From: Verrucomicrobiota bacterium
Lineage (GTDB): Bacteria > Verrucomicrobiota > Verrucomicrobiia > Limisphaerales > UBA11320
Assembly (NCBI GenBank): GCA_016199985.1
Contig: JACQFQ010000070.1
Location: 1-64,000, forward strand
Reading direction: 5' to 3'
DNA: 64,000 nt
Below, piece after piece: positions 26,297 through 35,341 of the stretch. The notes under the pieces are model-generated. The model ran no database searches and was not told the DNA's origin. It saw nothing but the letters and a program-made list of their open reading frames with translations. A program made the position numbers and the translations under genes. Numbering within the stretch: position 1 is the first letter of the stretch; every line of letters begins with the position of its first letter.

Positions 26297-26496
26297 GGCA
26301 TGGAAAGGCCCACGCGGGGTTATCGGCAGCAATCCCGCCCGGTAAAACCCGCGGATCATCGGTCCCGTCCCATGCCCTCTCATCTCTATTCTGCGTGGCG
26401 AACCTTCGTCTCGGGCGCGAGATCTCGCCCCTCACAAAGGAACGGAGTCAGGATTTGCCTTGCTCGGGGGAGGAGTCCGAAAGGACGATCCGCCCC

Positions 26497-28074
26497 ATGT
26501 CGCAGATGCTGAAGTCATCGGGAGCCGTCGCCGCAGCGACCCTCCTGAGCCGCATCCTGGGTCTCTTCCGGGATATCGCCTACGGAAAGCTCATGGGTGT
26601 GGAGCTCGTGGCGAGCGCCTTTGCGTACGCCTACACGATCCCCAACCTCTTCCGCCGACTCCTGGGAGAAGGCGTCCTCACCGCCGCTTTCATTCCACAC
26701 TTCAAGGAAAAGGAGAAACTCGAAGGCGAGGCGGAGATGTGGAAGACCGCGAACGCCGTGCTTTCGGCCTTGATCCTTGTCAGCGGCGCGGTGGTGCTCC
26801 TGATGATGGGCGTGGCGTCCCTGCTGATCGCCTCCGGCTGGTTCAAGGTGCGGGACACGCTCATGCTGGATCTGCTGCGGGTGATGAGCCCGTATCTGGT
26901 GATGGTGTGCATCGCGGCCGTCTCGGTGGGGATGTTGAACTCGCGCGGCTATTTCTTCATCCCGGCGCTCGGCTCGTGCATGCTGAATCTCGCGATGATC
27001 GCGTCGGTGCTGTGGCTGGCGCCTCGGATGGGCCCGACGCTCGACAAGCAGGTGTTCGGCGTGGCGATCGGCGTGGTGATCGCGGGCATCGCCCAGGCGT
27101 TGTTCCAGTGGCCGCTGCTGCGGAAGGAAGGATTTCGCTGGCGATGGGTCGCGCCCTGGAAGAACGAGTCGGTCCGCTTTGTGGTTCGCAAGATGATCCC
27201 GGGAACCCTCGGCGTCGCGGCGTTCCAGATCAATGTGCTGATCAGCCAGGGCCTGGGATGGATGGTGGCAGACCATATCGTCTCGTCGTTCGGCTTCGCG
27301 GTGCGACTGATGGAGTTCCCCCAGGGCCTGTTCGGAGTGTCCATGGCGACGTATCTCCTGCCGACGCTCTCGAATCTCGCGACCGACAAGAAATATCCCG
27401 AGTTCAAAACCACGCTTCGCGACGGGCTCGGCTACGTGTTTTTCGGCAACGTGGTGGCGTCCATCCTCCTGGTGGTGCTGTCGGAGCCGATCGTCCGGCT
27501 CCTGTTCGAGCGGGGCAAGTTCGACGCGCTAGCCACGGAGCGCGTGGCCGAGGCCCTGCGGTTTCTCGCGCCCAGCCTCATCGCCTACTCCACGGTGAAC
27601 ATTCTCGCGCGGGCCTTCTACGCCCTGGGCGACACGAAGACGCCGACCCGCATCAGCATGGCCTGCCTGCTCCTCAACCTATTCCTGACCACGCTCTTCG
27701 TCTGGAGCCTGCAGCAGGCGGGGATGGGCCTCGCGAACTCAATCACCTCGTACACCAACGCGCTGCTCCTCCTGTTCGCGCTCCGAAAAAAACTGGCGCG
27801 GCTGGAAATGTCCGCGTTGAAGAAAAGCATCCTGATCCAAGGAGCGAGCGGCGTCTGCGCCGCGATGGTAGCCTGGTTCGGGTTGCGATTCTGGGAGAAC
27901 CAATGGGGCCATGGCAGCTTTGTTCTGAAGGCCGGGGCCGTTTTCGCCCCGGCGCTGGCCGCTGGCGCCATTTATGTAGGAATCGCCACCATGGCCCGAT
28001 GCCCTTACGCCCGTGAGATGGTGTCGACAGCCTTCAACAAAACCGCCGGCCGACTGGCAGGCCGGCGCGCTTAG
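26497..28074 (+). CDS. murJ: Lipid II flippase MurJ (MviN)
   Basis: Inner-membrane flippase of the MOP superfamily that moves lipid II across the membrane for peptidoglycan synthesis. From the ATG (MSQMLKSSGAVAAATLLSRI) it is 525 residues with about 14 membrane segments, the usual MurJ size. Family landmarks include LSRILGLFRDIAYG, PNLFRRLLGEGVLTAAFIPH and the later RAFYALGDTKTPTRIS block. The frame remains open for 345 bases upstream but that part lacks protein character. It is divergent from the FemAB-like gene and convergent with nadE. Confidence 0.95.
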   Translation: MSQMLKSSGAVAAATLLSRILGLFRDIAYGKLMGVELVASAFAYAYTIPNLFRRLLGEGVLTAAFIPHFKEKEKLEGEAEMWKTANAVLSALILVSGAVVLLMMGVASLLIASGWFKVRDTLMLDLLRVMSPYLVMVCIAAVSVGMLNSRGYFFIPALGSCMLNLAMIASVLWLAPRMGPTLDKQVFGVAIGVVIAGIAQALFQWPLLRKEGFRWRWVAPWKNESVRFVVRKMIPGTLGVAAFQINVLISQGLGWMVADHIVSSFGFAVRLMEFPQGLFGVSMATYLLPTLSNLATDKKYPEFKTTLRDGLGYVFFGNVVASILLVVLSEPIVRLLFERGKFDALATERVAEALRFLAPSLIAYSTVNILARAFYALGDTKTPTRISMACLLLNLFLTTLFVWSLQQAGMGLANSITSYTNALLLLFALRKKLARLEMSALKKSILIQGASGVCAAMVAWFGLRFWENQWGHGSFVLKAGAVFAPALAAGAIYVGIATMARCPYAREMVSTAFNKTAGRLAGRRA

Positions 28075-28152
28075 CCCGCACAGGAAGGCCGACGAAGTTT
28101 CCGACAAAGAAAGGCCGAGGAGGGCTCGCAAAAGTCCAAACTCCACTGGGGC

Positions 28153-30144
28153 TCAGCCCCGGCCGACGACGCGACGGAGCTCCTGGAGCTCCACGTCGAA
28201 TCCTCCCGATAGGATCGGGAAGCGGCACCAGGTTTTCGGATCCAGGTTCTCGTCATCCAGATGGAAGCACGGGGCGTAGCGTTCCCGCTTCCACTGATTC
28301 CTGCACCAAAGCCGGAAGAACCGCTCCACCCAGACGCCCATCTGGGGCCCGTCGTAGCGGGGGAACTTCAGGAGCATCAGCTGATACACCTCGACGGGCA
28401 TCTGCTTATCGCGTATCGCGGCTCGCTCGATCGCGTCGAGCACCGGGTAGGGCATCAGGTCCGCCTCGTCGGTTTGCTTCGAGGTCGGGGGCCGGAGCTC
28501 GGCGGTGGGATCCTGCTCATTCACGACGGACAGCGCGGGAATGGGACGCAGGCCGAGAGGCCCTTCTTTCTCGAGCCAGACGAGCCACTGACGAAGAAAG
28601 GCTTTGTCGATGCCCGCGATCGGGCTAAGCCCTCCGCTCGTGTCGCCGTCCATCGTCGCGTAGCCCACCGCGGCCTCGGAGCGATTGCTCGTGGAGAGGA
28701 GCAGCGCGCCCTTCAGGTTGGCGAGCAGCCAGGCGCCCGGGGAGCGAACGCGTGCCTGGATGTTCTGCAGGGCGAGATCATCCCGATCCCAGTGAAGCTC
28801 GCGCTTCAGCGCCGCCGAGATCATCGTCAGATAGCCCTCGTGCAGCGCCGCGACGTCGAGTTCGTGATGCTCGGCGCCCACGGCGTCCGCGACCGACCGG
28901 GCCGCGGCGCGCGTGACGGATCCGCTGTTCCGCGTGGCTTGATACACGGTGAGGAGCAATTGCCTCGTCGCCTCGCGGGCCGTCTTGCATCCTTGCAGCG
29001 ACTTGATGTGGCCGAGCTTTCGGATGAACGCCTCGAGGCCCAGCTCTCGAACCCCGAAGTCCACCATCATCGAAACGAGGCAGGCGACCGCGGACGAATC
29101 GGCGCCGCCGCTCAGCGACACGACGAAGCCCAGCGATCGGCTCTTGCGCAGATAGTCAAACAACCCCAGCGGCACCGCGCGCGCGAACTCCTCCTCCTTG
29201 ATTTGGCTCGAGGACTCCCAGTCGTCGGAACGGGACGGGAGGAGCTCGGGGCTGAGCGAGGGATACTGAAACGGCGCGACGACGACGTCGTGGAGATCGC
29301 CTTCAAGGCGGGGTTCGTAGCTTGCCGTTCGCGACTGATTCATGCGCGTGGCCTCGATGTCCACCACTCCGCTCGTGACCAGGAAGTCCGCGTAGGAGAA
29401 GCGCGGGCCCGTCGCTATGAGCTGTCCGCGCGACGCGATCATCGCCTCGCCGTCATAGATCGCGCGCCCCGCCTCGTTGCCCAGCAGGTTGGCGTAGACG
29501 TAGCTCGCGTTGAAGGCGCGGGAGCCTTCGAGCACGAACCGCTTCCGCACCTCGATCTTGCCGAAGGCGAAGTGGCTGGCGCTTGGATTGAGCACCACAT
29601 CGACGCCTCGGAGCGCCAGCTGTGTCCCGGGGCGATTCGCCACCCACGCGTCCTCGCAAATCTCGAATCCCAGTTTCACCCCGCCCACATCGAAGTGAAG
29701 ATCGCCCAACGGATAGGACTGATCGTCGATGGACGTCCTGGACCGCACTCCCATCGGCCAGGGCTTGAACCATCGGGGCTCGTAATGGATGCCGTCGCCG
29801 GCGAGAAAGCGCTTCCCGACAAACCCCGCCACCCGCCCATCGACCGCCAGGCAGGCCGTGTTGAAGAGTCCGTTCTGATGCAGGAGGGGAAGCCCGAACG
29901 ACACGATCATCCCCTGCGTCGCCGGCAGACAGTCCTGAAGAATCCGCAGCGCCATCCGCTGAACTCCCGGCGCCTGAAACGCGTCCTCGCATCCGTAGCC
30001 CGTGATGCAAAGCTCGGGAAGGCAGAGGACCGAGGCGCGCTGAGCCCGGGCCTCGGAGATGGCGGCGAGAATATTCGACTGATTGCCTCGCCAATCGAGC
30101 GGCGTTTGATTCAAGACAGCCGCCGCCAGCTTGATGAGCTTCAT
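28153..30144 (-). CDS. nadE: Glutamine-dependent NAD+ synthetase
   Basis: Catalyses the last step of NAD synthesis: amidation of deamido-NAD with ATP, using ammonia channelled from glutamine. At 663 residues it is the long bifunctional form. The N-terminal nitrilase-type glutaminase shows the triad: Glu in VLCLPELCITGYG, Lys in GFVGKRFLAGDG and Cys in LGFEICEDAWV. The C-terminal synthetase has the PP-loop VVSLSGGADSSAVACLVS and the downstream LLSTSNRSEAAVGYATMDGD block. The start at MKLIKLAAAVLNQTPLDW is chosen because the nitrilase domain begins there. It is convergent with murJ. Confidence 0.96.
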   Translation of the reverse strand: MKLIKLAAAVLNQTPLDWRGNQSNILAAISEARAQRASVLCLPELCITGYGCEDAFQAPGVQRMALRILQDCLPATQGMIVSFGLPLLHQNGLFNTACLAVDGRVAGFVGKRFLAGDGIHYEPRWFKPWPMGVRSRTSIDDQSYPLGDLHFDVGGVKLGFEICEDAWVANRPGTQLALRGVDVVLNPSASHFAFGKIEVRKRFVLEGSRAFNASYVYANLLGNEAGRAIYDGEAMIASRGQLIATGPRFSYADFLVTSGVVDIEATRMNQSRTASYEPRLEGDLHDVVVAPFQYPSLSPELLPSRSDDWESSSQIKEEEFARAVPLGLFDYLRKSRSLGFVVSLSGGADSSAVACLVSMMVDFGVRELGLEAFIRKLGHIKSLQGCKTAREATRQLLLTVYQATRNSGSVTRAAARSVADAVGAEHHELDVAALHEGYLTMISAALKRELHWDRDDLALQNIQARVRSPGAWLLANLKGALLLSTSNRSEAAVGYATMDGDTSGGLSPIAGIDKAFLRQWLVWLEKEGPLGLRPIPALSVVNEQDPTAELRPPTSKQTDEADLMPYPVLDAIERAAIRDKQMPVEVYQLMLLKFPRYDGPQMGVWVERFFRLWCRNQWKRERYAPCFHLDDENLDPKTWCRFPILSGGFDVELQELRRVVGRG

Positions 30145-30245
30145 GCGCCGCGAATCTAGGCGAAGGGAAACCAAAGGCAAGGGCGCACGAGAAGAGGCGC
30201 GCGAACGGGATGGATTTGTCGCGCCCCTTCGCGCAAGGTCGCGGC

Positions 30246-31502
30246 ATGGACAGCACCCGAGGACTCCTCTCTTCTCTGCGCTCGCTTCGTGAGCGCCGCA
30301 AAGCGCGACGCCGGCCCACCGGATTGCAATTCGCCTTCGCCGATTCGATAGACGCCTTGCGTCCCGACCACTGGGACGCCGTGTGCGCCGGCCAGTCCCT
30401 TTTCCTCCGCCGCGAGGCGCTGCGCGTGGTGGAGGAATCAGGCCCGGAGAACCTCCGACCGCGCTACGCTCTCGCCTATGACGAGGGAGAGCCCGTGGCG
30501 GCGGTCGCCGCGCAGATCGTGGAGCTGACCGGCGATCGGTTGCGCGCGGTGAAGACCAACGCGGGCGAGGGACGAATGCGACTGCTGAAGCGCGCGTTGA
30601 AGCCCGCCGCCGCGGCCTCGGAGCGCATGCGACAGCGAATGCTTGTCGCCGGGAACCTGATGTCCTGGGGATTCCACGGCATCGCGTTCCGTCCCGGGCT
30701 GGATCCGTCGGACCTCTGGCCGGCGATCGGCGAGGCGCTTTACCGCATCCGAAGAGCCGCGAGGCTCGAAGGCCAAACGCAGCTCGTGATGGTCAAGGAT
30801 CTCACCGCGGCGCAAGGGAGCCTGGATGGTTTGCATCGGCTCTCCTATCGGCCGCTCGAGACTGAGCCCAACATGGTGCTGGAGATTGACCCGGACTGGC
30901 GGAGCTATGAGGACTACCTCCAGGCTCTCGACGCGAAGTACCGCCGGAACGCCAGGGATCAGCTGAAGAAGCTCGCGTCCGCGGGCTGCGTCCTGGAACC
31001 GCTCGTGGATCTGGAGCCGGACGCGGCCCGGCTGCATGAGCTCTATCTGGCGGTGCATGAGAAGGCGTCAGTGCGCCTGGTGACATTGCCCCGTGACTTC
31101 CTGCCCGAGCTGGCCAAGGCCGCGGGCCGCGACTTCCATTGCACGGTCGCGAGGCAGGGCGGACGCATCGTGGGGTTCGTGACCCATCTGCGCGACGGGG
31201 AGACGGCGATCGCGTACTATATTGGCTTCGATCGCGAACTCGCCGGCCAGGGCGTGCCGCTGTATCTTCGCCTCCTGCATTCGACGATCGATCAAGCCAT
31301 CGCGTGGGGATGCAAACGGCTGTCGCTCGGTCGCACCGCGCTCGAGCCGAAGGCCGCGATGGGCGCCAAGCCGGAGCCGATGACCGCCTGGATGCGACAC
31401 CGCGTGCCCGCGCTCAACTGGGTGCTTCGCGGCCTCATCAACACGGTCGACCACGAAGAAGCCCCCGAGCGCAATCCGTTCAAGACAACGAAGCCTGAAT
31501 AG
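30246..31502 (+). CDS. FemAB-like/GNAT-fold acyltransferase
   Basis: A 418-residue protein with the double-GNAT layout seen in peptidoglycan-modifying FemAB-like proteins. The C-terminal half carries RSYEDYLQALDAKYRRNARD (the RxNxRxxxK helix typical of Acetyltransf_6 proteins), IVGFVTHLRDGETAIAYYIG and LSLGRTALEPKAAMGAKPE. It lacks export signals. It is divergent from nadE with about 100 bases between the start codons. The acyl donor and acceptor are unknown; it could equally belong to the family acting on exopolysaccharide or lipids. Confidence 0.72.
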   Translation: MDSTRGLLSSLRSLRERRKARRRPTGLQFAFADSIDALRPDHWDAVCAGQSLFLRREALRVVEESGPENLRPRYALAYDEGEPVAAVAAQIVELTGDRLRAVKTNAGEGRMRLLKRALKPAAAASERMRQRMLVAGNLMSWGFHGIAFRPGLDPSDLWPAIGEALYRIRRAARLEGQTQLVMVKDLTAAQGSLDGLHRLSYRPLETEPNMVLEIDPDWRSYEDYLQALDAKYRRNARDQLKKLASAGCVLEPLVDLEPDAARLHELYLAVHEKASVRLVTLPRDFLPELAKAAGRDFHCTVARQGGRIVGFVTHLRDGETAIAYYIGFDRELAGQGVPLYLRLLHSTIDQAIAWGCKRLSLGRTALEPKAAMGAKPEPMTAWMRHRVPALNWVLRGLINTVDHEEAPERNPFKTTKPE

Positions 31503-31574
31503 GCCGCGCATCGACCCTGCGACGCGCCCAGCGCGCGGGCTTGCAATCCGAAGGGCCGTTTGTAGGGTGCTGAC

Positions 31575-31853
31575 ATGGCCAAGACGCCTATGAAAGACCA
31601 TGCCAAGAAGAGCGTGATGATCGGCCTCGGTTTGGACTCCGACGGCCACAAACGCGTCACCACCGGAAAAAACTTCGCGATGGTGGGCGGCACTGAAAAC
31701 ACCCACGACGAGATGGTGGAGAAGGCGATCAAGATCAACGAGAAACTCAAGAAGCGCGGCAAAGAGCTCGAGACGGTCGGCGCGAGCGAGTTCGAAGAGA
31801 TCGCCAACGAGGTGGGGCTGAAGCCGAGTCCTCCCTCTCACAGGCAGAACTAG
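31575..31853 (+). CDS. Small protein of unknown function (92 aa)
   Basis: Not assigned to a family. MAKTPMKDHAKKSVMIGLGL opens the protein, and the central DGHKRVTTGKNFAMVGGTEN followed by a charged helix (THDEMVEKAIKINEKLKKRG) looks like a conserved fold rather than chance. There is no signal peptide and no cysteine. It sits between the second FemAB-like gene (72 bases) and the lytic transglycosylase gene (80 bases), all on the plus strand. The weak AGGGTGC stretch upstream is a possible ribosome-binding site. Confidence 0.75.
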   Translation: MAKTPMKDHAKKSVMIGLGLDSDGHKRVTTGKNFAMVGGTENTHDEMVEKAIKINEKLKKRGKELETVGASEFEEIANEVGLKPSPPSHRQN

Positions 31854-31933
31854 GACCGCGTGGCGGAACCTTCGCGCGAAACATGGACGCCTCGTCCGAC
31901 TGACTCTTCAACACGGATGCGCTCGCAGCCCTG

Positions 31934-32524
31934 ATGCTCCCCTGGATCCAACGCAGACGTCGCTTGCTGCTTTTCCTTCTCGCGCTGCTGCTGATCGCCT
32001 TCGCTTTCGATCGTCACCGCGCCTGGCGGGAGAACAGCCAGGACCGATTCATCCTGAGCGCGGCGTCGCGATATGGGATCCATCCCGCGCTGGTCAAGGC
32101 CGTGGTATGGCGGGAGAGCGGCTTCGATCCCTTCGCGCATGGCTCGAAGGGCGAGCTCGGCCTGATGCAGATCATGCCGGCCACCGCGGAGGAGTGGGCG
32201 CGCCACGAGAAGGACACCCTGCATTTCCAAAGCGCGATGCTCGACCCGGCGCGCAACACCCAGGCGGGCGCCTGGTATCTTCGCAAGCTGTGTCAACGGT
32301 ATCCCCACACCGACAACCCCCTTCCCTACGCTCTGGCGGATTACAACGCGGGACGCGGGAACGTTCTCAAGTGGGCGCGAGGCGCCGCGGCCACCAACGG
32401 CGCGGCGTTCGTTCAGCAAATTGGATTTCCCAGCACGCGCGCCTACGTCCGGGATGTCATGAAGCGATACCAGCGATACAGCGAGAGCTTTCCTCCGGCG
32501 ACGCAGGCCCGAAATCGAAGTTGA
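31934..32524 (+). CDS. Lytic transglycosylase, SLT domain
   Basis: Cleaves the glycan strands of peptidoglycan with anhydro-MurNAc formation. The 196-residue protein begins with a signal anchor (LLLFLLALLLIAFAF) followed by the SLT fold: SRYGIHPALVKAVVWRESGF with the catalytic Glu, GELGLMQIMPATAEEWARH, and YALADYNAGRGNVLKWARG. These match the Slt70/MltC-type goose-lysozyme motifs in order. It probably works in the periplasm attached to the inner membrane. It fits the local group of envelope genes. Confidence 0.93.
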   Translation: MLPWIQRRRRLLLFLLALLLIAFAFDRHRAWRENSQDRFILSAASRYGIHPALVKAVVWRESGFDPFAHGSKGELGLMQIMPATAEEWARHEKDTLHFQSAMLDPARNTQAGAWYLRKLCQRYPHTDNPLPYALADYNAGRGNVLKWARGAAATNGAAFVQQIGFPSTRAYVRDVMKRYQRYSESFPPATQARNRS

Positions 32525-32603
32525 CCCCCGACAGCCCCGCAGCCTACTAACACCCCTCGAAGTGCACAGCCAAAGCGCCCAGCGATTCGCCGGCGATTCC
32601 GCC

Positions 32604-33524
32604 ATGAACCTAGGATTCGTCTCGGCCATTCTTCCTGAGCTCAGCCTCGAGGAAGTCCTCCGGTTCGCCGGCGCGGAAAAGTTTTCCAGCGTGGAGCTCA
32701 TGTGCTGGCCTGTCGGCAAGGCCGAGCGCAAGTTCGCGGGCGTGACTCATGTGAACGCCGCTGATCTCGCCCCAGGCGAAGCCCGCGAGATCCGCGCGCT
32801 GGCGACTCGCCTCGGTGTTGAGATCAGCGGCCTGGGCTACTATCCCAATCCGCTGGACCCTGACGCGCACGTCTCGAAGCGGGCGACGGACCATATCAAG
32901 CGAGTGATCCGCGCCGCGCGCCTCCTGGAGCTCCGGCAGGTGAACACATTTGTCGGACGCGATTGGACGCGATCCTTGGACGAAAACTGGCCACGCTTCC
33001 TCAAGGTGTGGAAGCCGCTGGTCGCTTTCGCGGAAGACCACGGAGTGCGCATCGGGATCGAGAACTGTCCGATGCTGTTCACGCGCGACGAATGGCCCGG
33101 CGGAAAGAACCTCATGACGACGCCCGCGATTTGGCGTCGCGCGTTCCATGACATTCCCAGCGACTCCTTCGGCCTCAACTACGATCCATCCCACTTCATC
33201 CTGCAACACATGGATCCGCTAAGCCCGCTCGCCGAGTTTCGATCGAAGCTCTTTCATGTGCACGCCAAGGACGTTGAGCTGCGTCCGGAAAAACTCAACC
33301 AGGTCGGCGCATTCGACTACCCCAAAAACTGGCACAACCCTCGCATCCCGGGCTTCGGCGACATCGACTGGAACCGCTTCGTCGCGGAGCTCCACGCGGT
33401 CGGATACACGGGAGCCATGAGCATCGAAGTGGAGGACGACACGTTCGGCAAGTCCTTGAACGCCCGCAAACGGGCCCTCCGTGTGGCGCGCAATATTCTT
33501 TCCCCGTTCTTCCCCCAACCGTAA
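32604..33524 (+). CDS. Sugar phosphate isomerase/epimerase, xylose-isomerase-like TIM barrel
   Basis: A 306-residue AP-endonuclease-2 superfamily TIM barrel. Likely metal ligands are Glu in VRIGIENCPML, Asp/His in GLNYDPSHFIL, His in FHVHAKDVELRPE and Glu in GAMSIEVEDDT. It begins at MNLGFVSAILPELSLEEVLR; an in-frame GTG lies 42 bases earlier. The deoC start codon is only 6 bases after its stop, so the two genes are almost certainly co-transcribed, suggesting a role in pentose or polyol catabolism. The specific substrate cannot be named. Confidence 0.85.
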   Translation: MNLGFVSAILPELSLEEVLRFAGAEKFSSVELMCWPVGKAERKFAGVTHVNAADLAPGEAREIRALATRLGVEISGLGYYPNPLDPDAHVSKRATDHIKRVIRAARLLELRQVNTFVGRDWTRSLDENWPRFLKVWKPLVAFAEDHGVRIGIENCPMLFTRDEWPGGKNLMTTPAIWRRAFHDIPSDSFGLNYDPSHFILQHMDPLSPLAEFRSKLFHVHAKDVELRPEKLNQVGAFDYPKNWHNPRIPGFGDIDWNRFVAELHAVGYTGAMSIEVEDDTFGKSLNARKRALRVARNILSPFFPQP

Positions 33525-33530
33525 TTCCTC

Positions 33531-34331
33531 ATGAAATACACGTACGAAGAGCTTGCGCAGATGATTGATCACTCGCTCCTGCATCCCACCATGACAGATC
33601 GGGAGCTCGAGGAAGGCTGCCGCGTCGCGGCCCGCTATAAGGTGGCCTCCGTGTGCATCAAGCCCTACGCGGCTCGCCAGGCGGCGAAATGGCTTGAAGG
33701 AACCGGAGTGAAGGTCGGATGCGTCATTGGATTTCCGCACGGCAACTCGAGCACGGAGTCGAAGCGCTACGAGACCGAGCTGGCCTGCCGCGACGGCGCG
33801 GTGGAGATCGACATGGTGGTGAACCTGGGCAAGGCGCTCAGCGGCGACTGGGTCTATGTGGAGCAGGATATCCAGGCGGTTTGCGACACGGCGCATCGGC
33901 TCGGCGCGAAGGTGAAGGTGATCTTCGAGAACGACTACCTGACCCAGGGCGGCGCCGGGCTCAGCAGCGAGGCGTTCAAGGTCCGGCTCTGCCAGATCTG
34001 CGAGCGTGCGGGGGCGGATTGGGTGAAGACTTCGAGCGGATACGGATTCGTCAAAGGCGCCGACGGCAATTACAGCTACCGGGGCGCGACTGAAGCCGAC
34101 CTGAAGCTCATGCGCGCGAGTTGCTCGCCCCGGGTGCAGGTGAAGGCGGCCGGAGGGGTGCGGGATTTGGACGGCTTGATCAAGGTCCGCGATCTCGGCG
34201 GCAGCCGGTGCGGCGCCACCGCGACAGCGGCGATGCTCGACGAATATCGAAAGCGCGAGGCCGCTGAGCAATCCGGGGCCACGAACGCTCAGCAGTCGCG
34301 TTCCACTCAACTGGGTCAGGGCGGCTACTGA
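33531..34331 (+). CDS. deoC: Deoxyribose-phosphate aldolase
   Basis: Class I aldolase that splits 2-deoxyribose-5-phosphate to glyceraldehyde-3-phosphate and acetaldehyde. At 266 residues it is of usual length with a Ser/Gln-rich tail. Catalytic residues are in place: Asp in VEIDMVVNLGKAL, the Schiff-base Lys in ADWVKTSSGYGF and the second Lys in VQVKAAGGVRDLDGL. It follows the isomerase gene by 6 bases. Confidence 0.95.
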   Translation: MKYTYEELAQMIDHSLLHPTMTDRELEEGCRVAARYKVASVCIKPYAARQAAKWLEGTGVKVGCVIGFPHGNSSTESKRYETELACRDGAVEIDMVVNLGKALSGDWVYVEQDIQAVCDTAHRLGAKVKVIFENDYLTQGGAGLSSEAFKVRLCQICERAGADWVKTSSGYGFVKGADGNYSYRGATEADLKLMRASCSPRVQVKAAGGVRDLDGLIKVRDLGGSRCGATATAAMLDEYRKREAAEQSGATNAQQSRSTQLGQGGY

Positions 34332-34582
34332 GCAAAGAGGAGGATCCGCCCTCGACGACCTCTCCAGCAAGACGCGCACATTGCGGTCGCTCGTTGAGTT
34401 ATTGCGTGGAGCCTCGATGCCGACGCATGGCCGGATTCCAGAGATCGGACACGCTTCGACACGATCCAGACCTTGCGCCTCCACCCACCATCCCACGACC
34501 CGGCGCGAATCGGGGTTGACCGGATTTCATTGGACGCGCAGGGTGCCGAAGTCACCCACGCCTCAACACCGCAAAACCGTTT

Positions 34583-35230
34583 ATGAAACTCGCCACTCTG
34601 GAGAAGAGAGCCGTCGCCGCCCTCCAACTAGCGCGGGGCCTACAACGCGGCATTGATCATCTGCGCCGAACCGTCAAATCGACGAAGAACAAGGCGCGCC
34701 AATCCAAACTCCACCTCAAAGCCTCCAAGCGCGCGGCCAAGCAAGCGCGCGCGGCTGTCAAGAGCGCCAAACGCGCTCTGGCCAAAGCGGAGAGCTCCTC
34801 AGAGGAAGCTCGGGCCCATGCCGTCGCGATGCAGAAGAAGGTTAAGAAGGCGCGGAGGGTTCATGCGAAGAAGAGCGATGCCAAAGCGCCGCAGGCGCGC
34901 GCCATGCGCCGATCCGGGAAGAGGCGGCCAACGCCGCCGACCCGGCGCGACGCTCGTCTAGGGAAGGCCGCCGCGGGACAACCGAGGCCCGGAGTCAAAT
35001 CTGTCCGTCCATACAAGCCTGCCCCGCGCCTCAGTGCCGCTGCCGCCAGAAAGGCCCGAGTGCGGCCCTCCCCCGCCGCAAAGTTCACGCGAGCCTCTTC
35101 AACCGCGGACAAACCTGTGTGGGCCACCAGCCATCCCGACGCCACGTCAAGCCCGACTCAACCGCTCTCCGAGACACCGCCCCCGGACGGGGCGCCCTTC
35201 CTTCCACCCCCGATTCCCGGTCAACCGTAG
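34583..35230 (+). CDS. Lys/Ala/Arg-rich basic protein with Pro-rich tail
   Basis: No family is recognised. The 215-residue product starts MKLATLEKRAVAALQLARG. Residues about 30-105 are dominated by Lys, Ala and Arg (KASKRAAKQARAAVKSAKRA) and predict a long basic helix; then come RRSGKRRPTPPTRRDARLGK and a Pro/Ser-rich end (PPPDGAPFLPPPIPGQP). The composition recalls histone H1-like bacterial DNA-binding proteins, so nucleic-acid binding is an inference from composition only. No signal peptide is seen. The 251 bases upstream contain a TTGACC but no clear -10. It could be over-called, though the frame is long and uninterrupted. Confidence 0.55.
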   Translation: MKLATLEKRAVAALQLARGLQRGIDHLRRTVKSTKNKARQSKLHLKASKRAAKQARAAVKSAKRALAKAESSSEEARAHAVAMQKKVKKARRVHAKKSDAKAPQARAMRRSGKRRPTPPTRRDARLGKAAAGQPRPGVKSVRPYKPAPRLSAAAARKARVRPSPAAKFTRASSTADKPVWATSHPDATSSPTQPLSETPPPDGAPFLPPPIPGQP

Positions 35231-35341
35231 CACCCGACGGAAAGGGTCAAGGGACGAACAGGCTCGGACGCCCCTTGCACATCATCAAGAACTGATAACC
35301 CCGACAGCTTTCGAAACGGCGTGGTCCTTTCAGCCCTCTGC

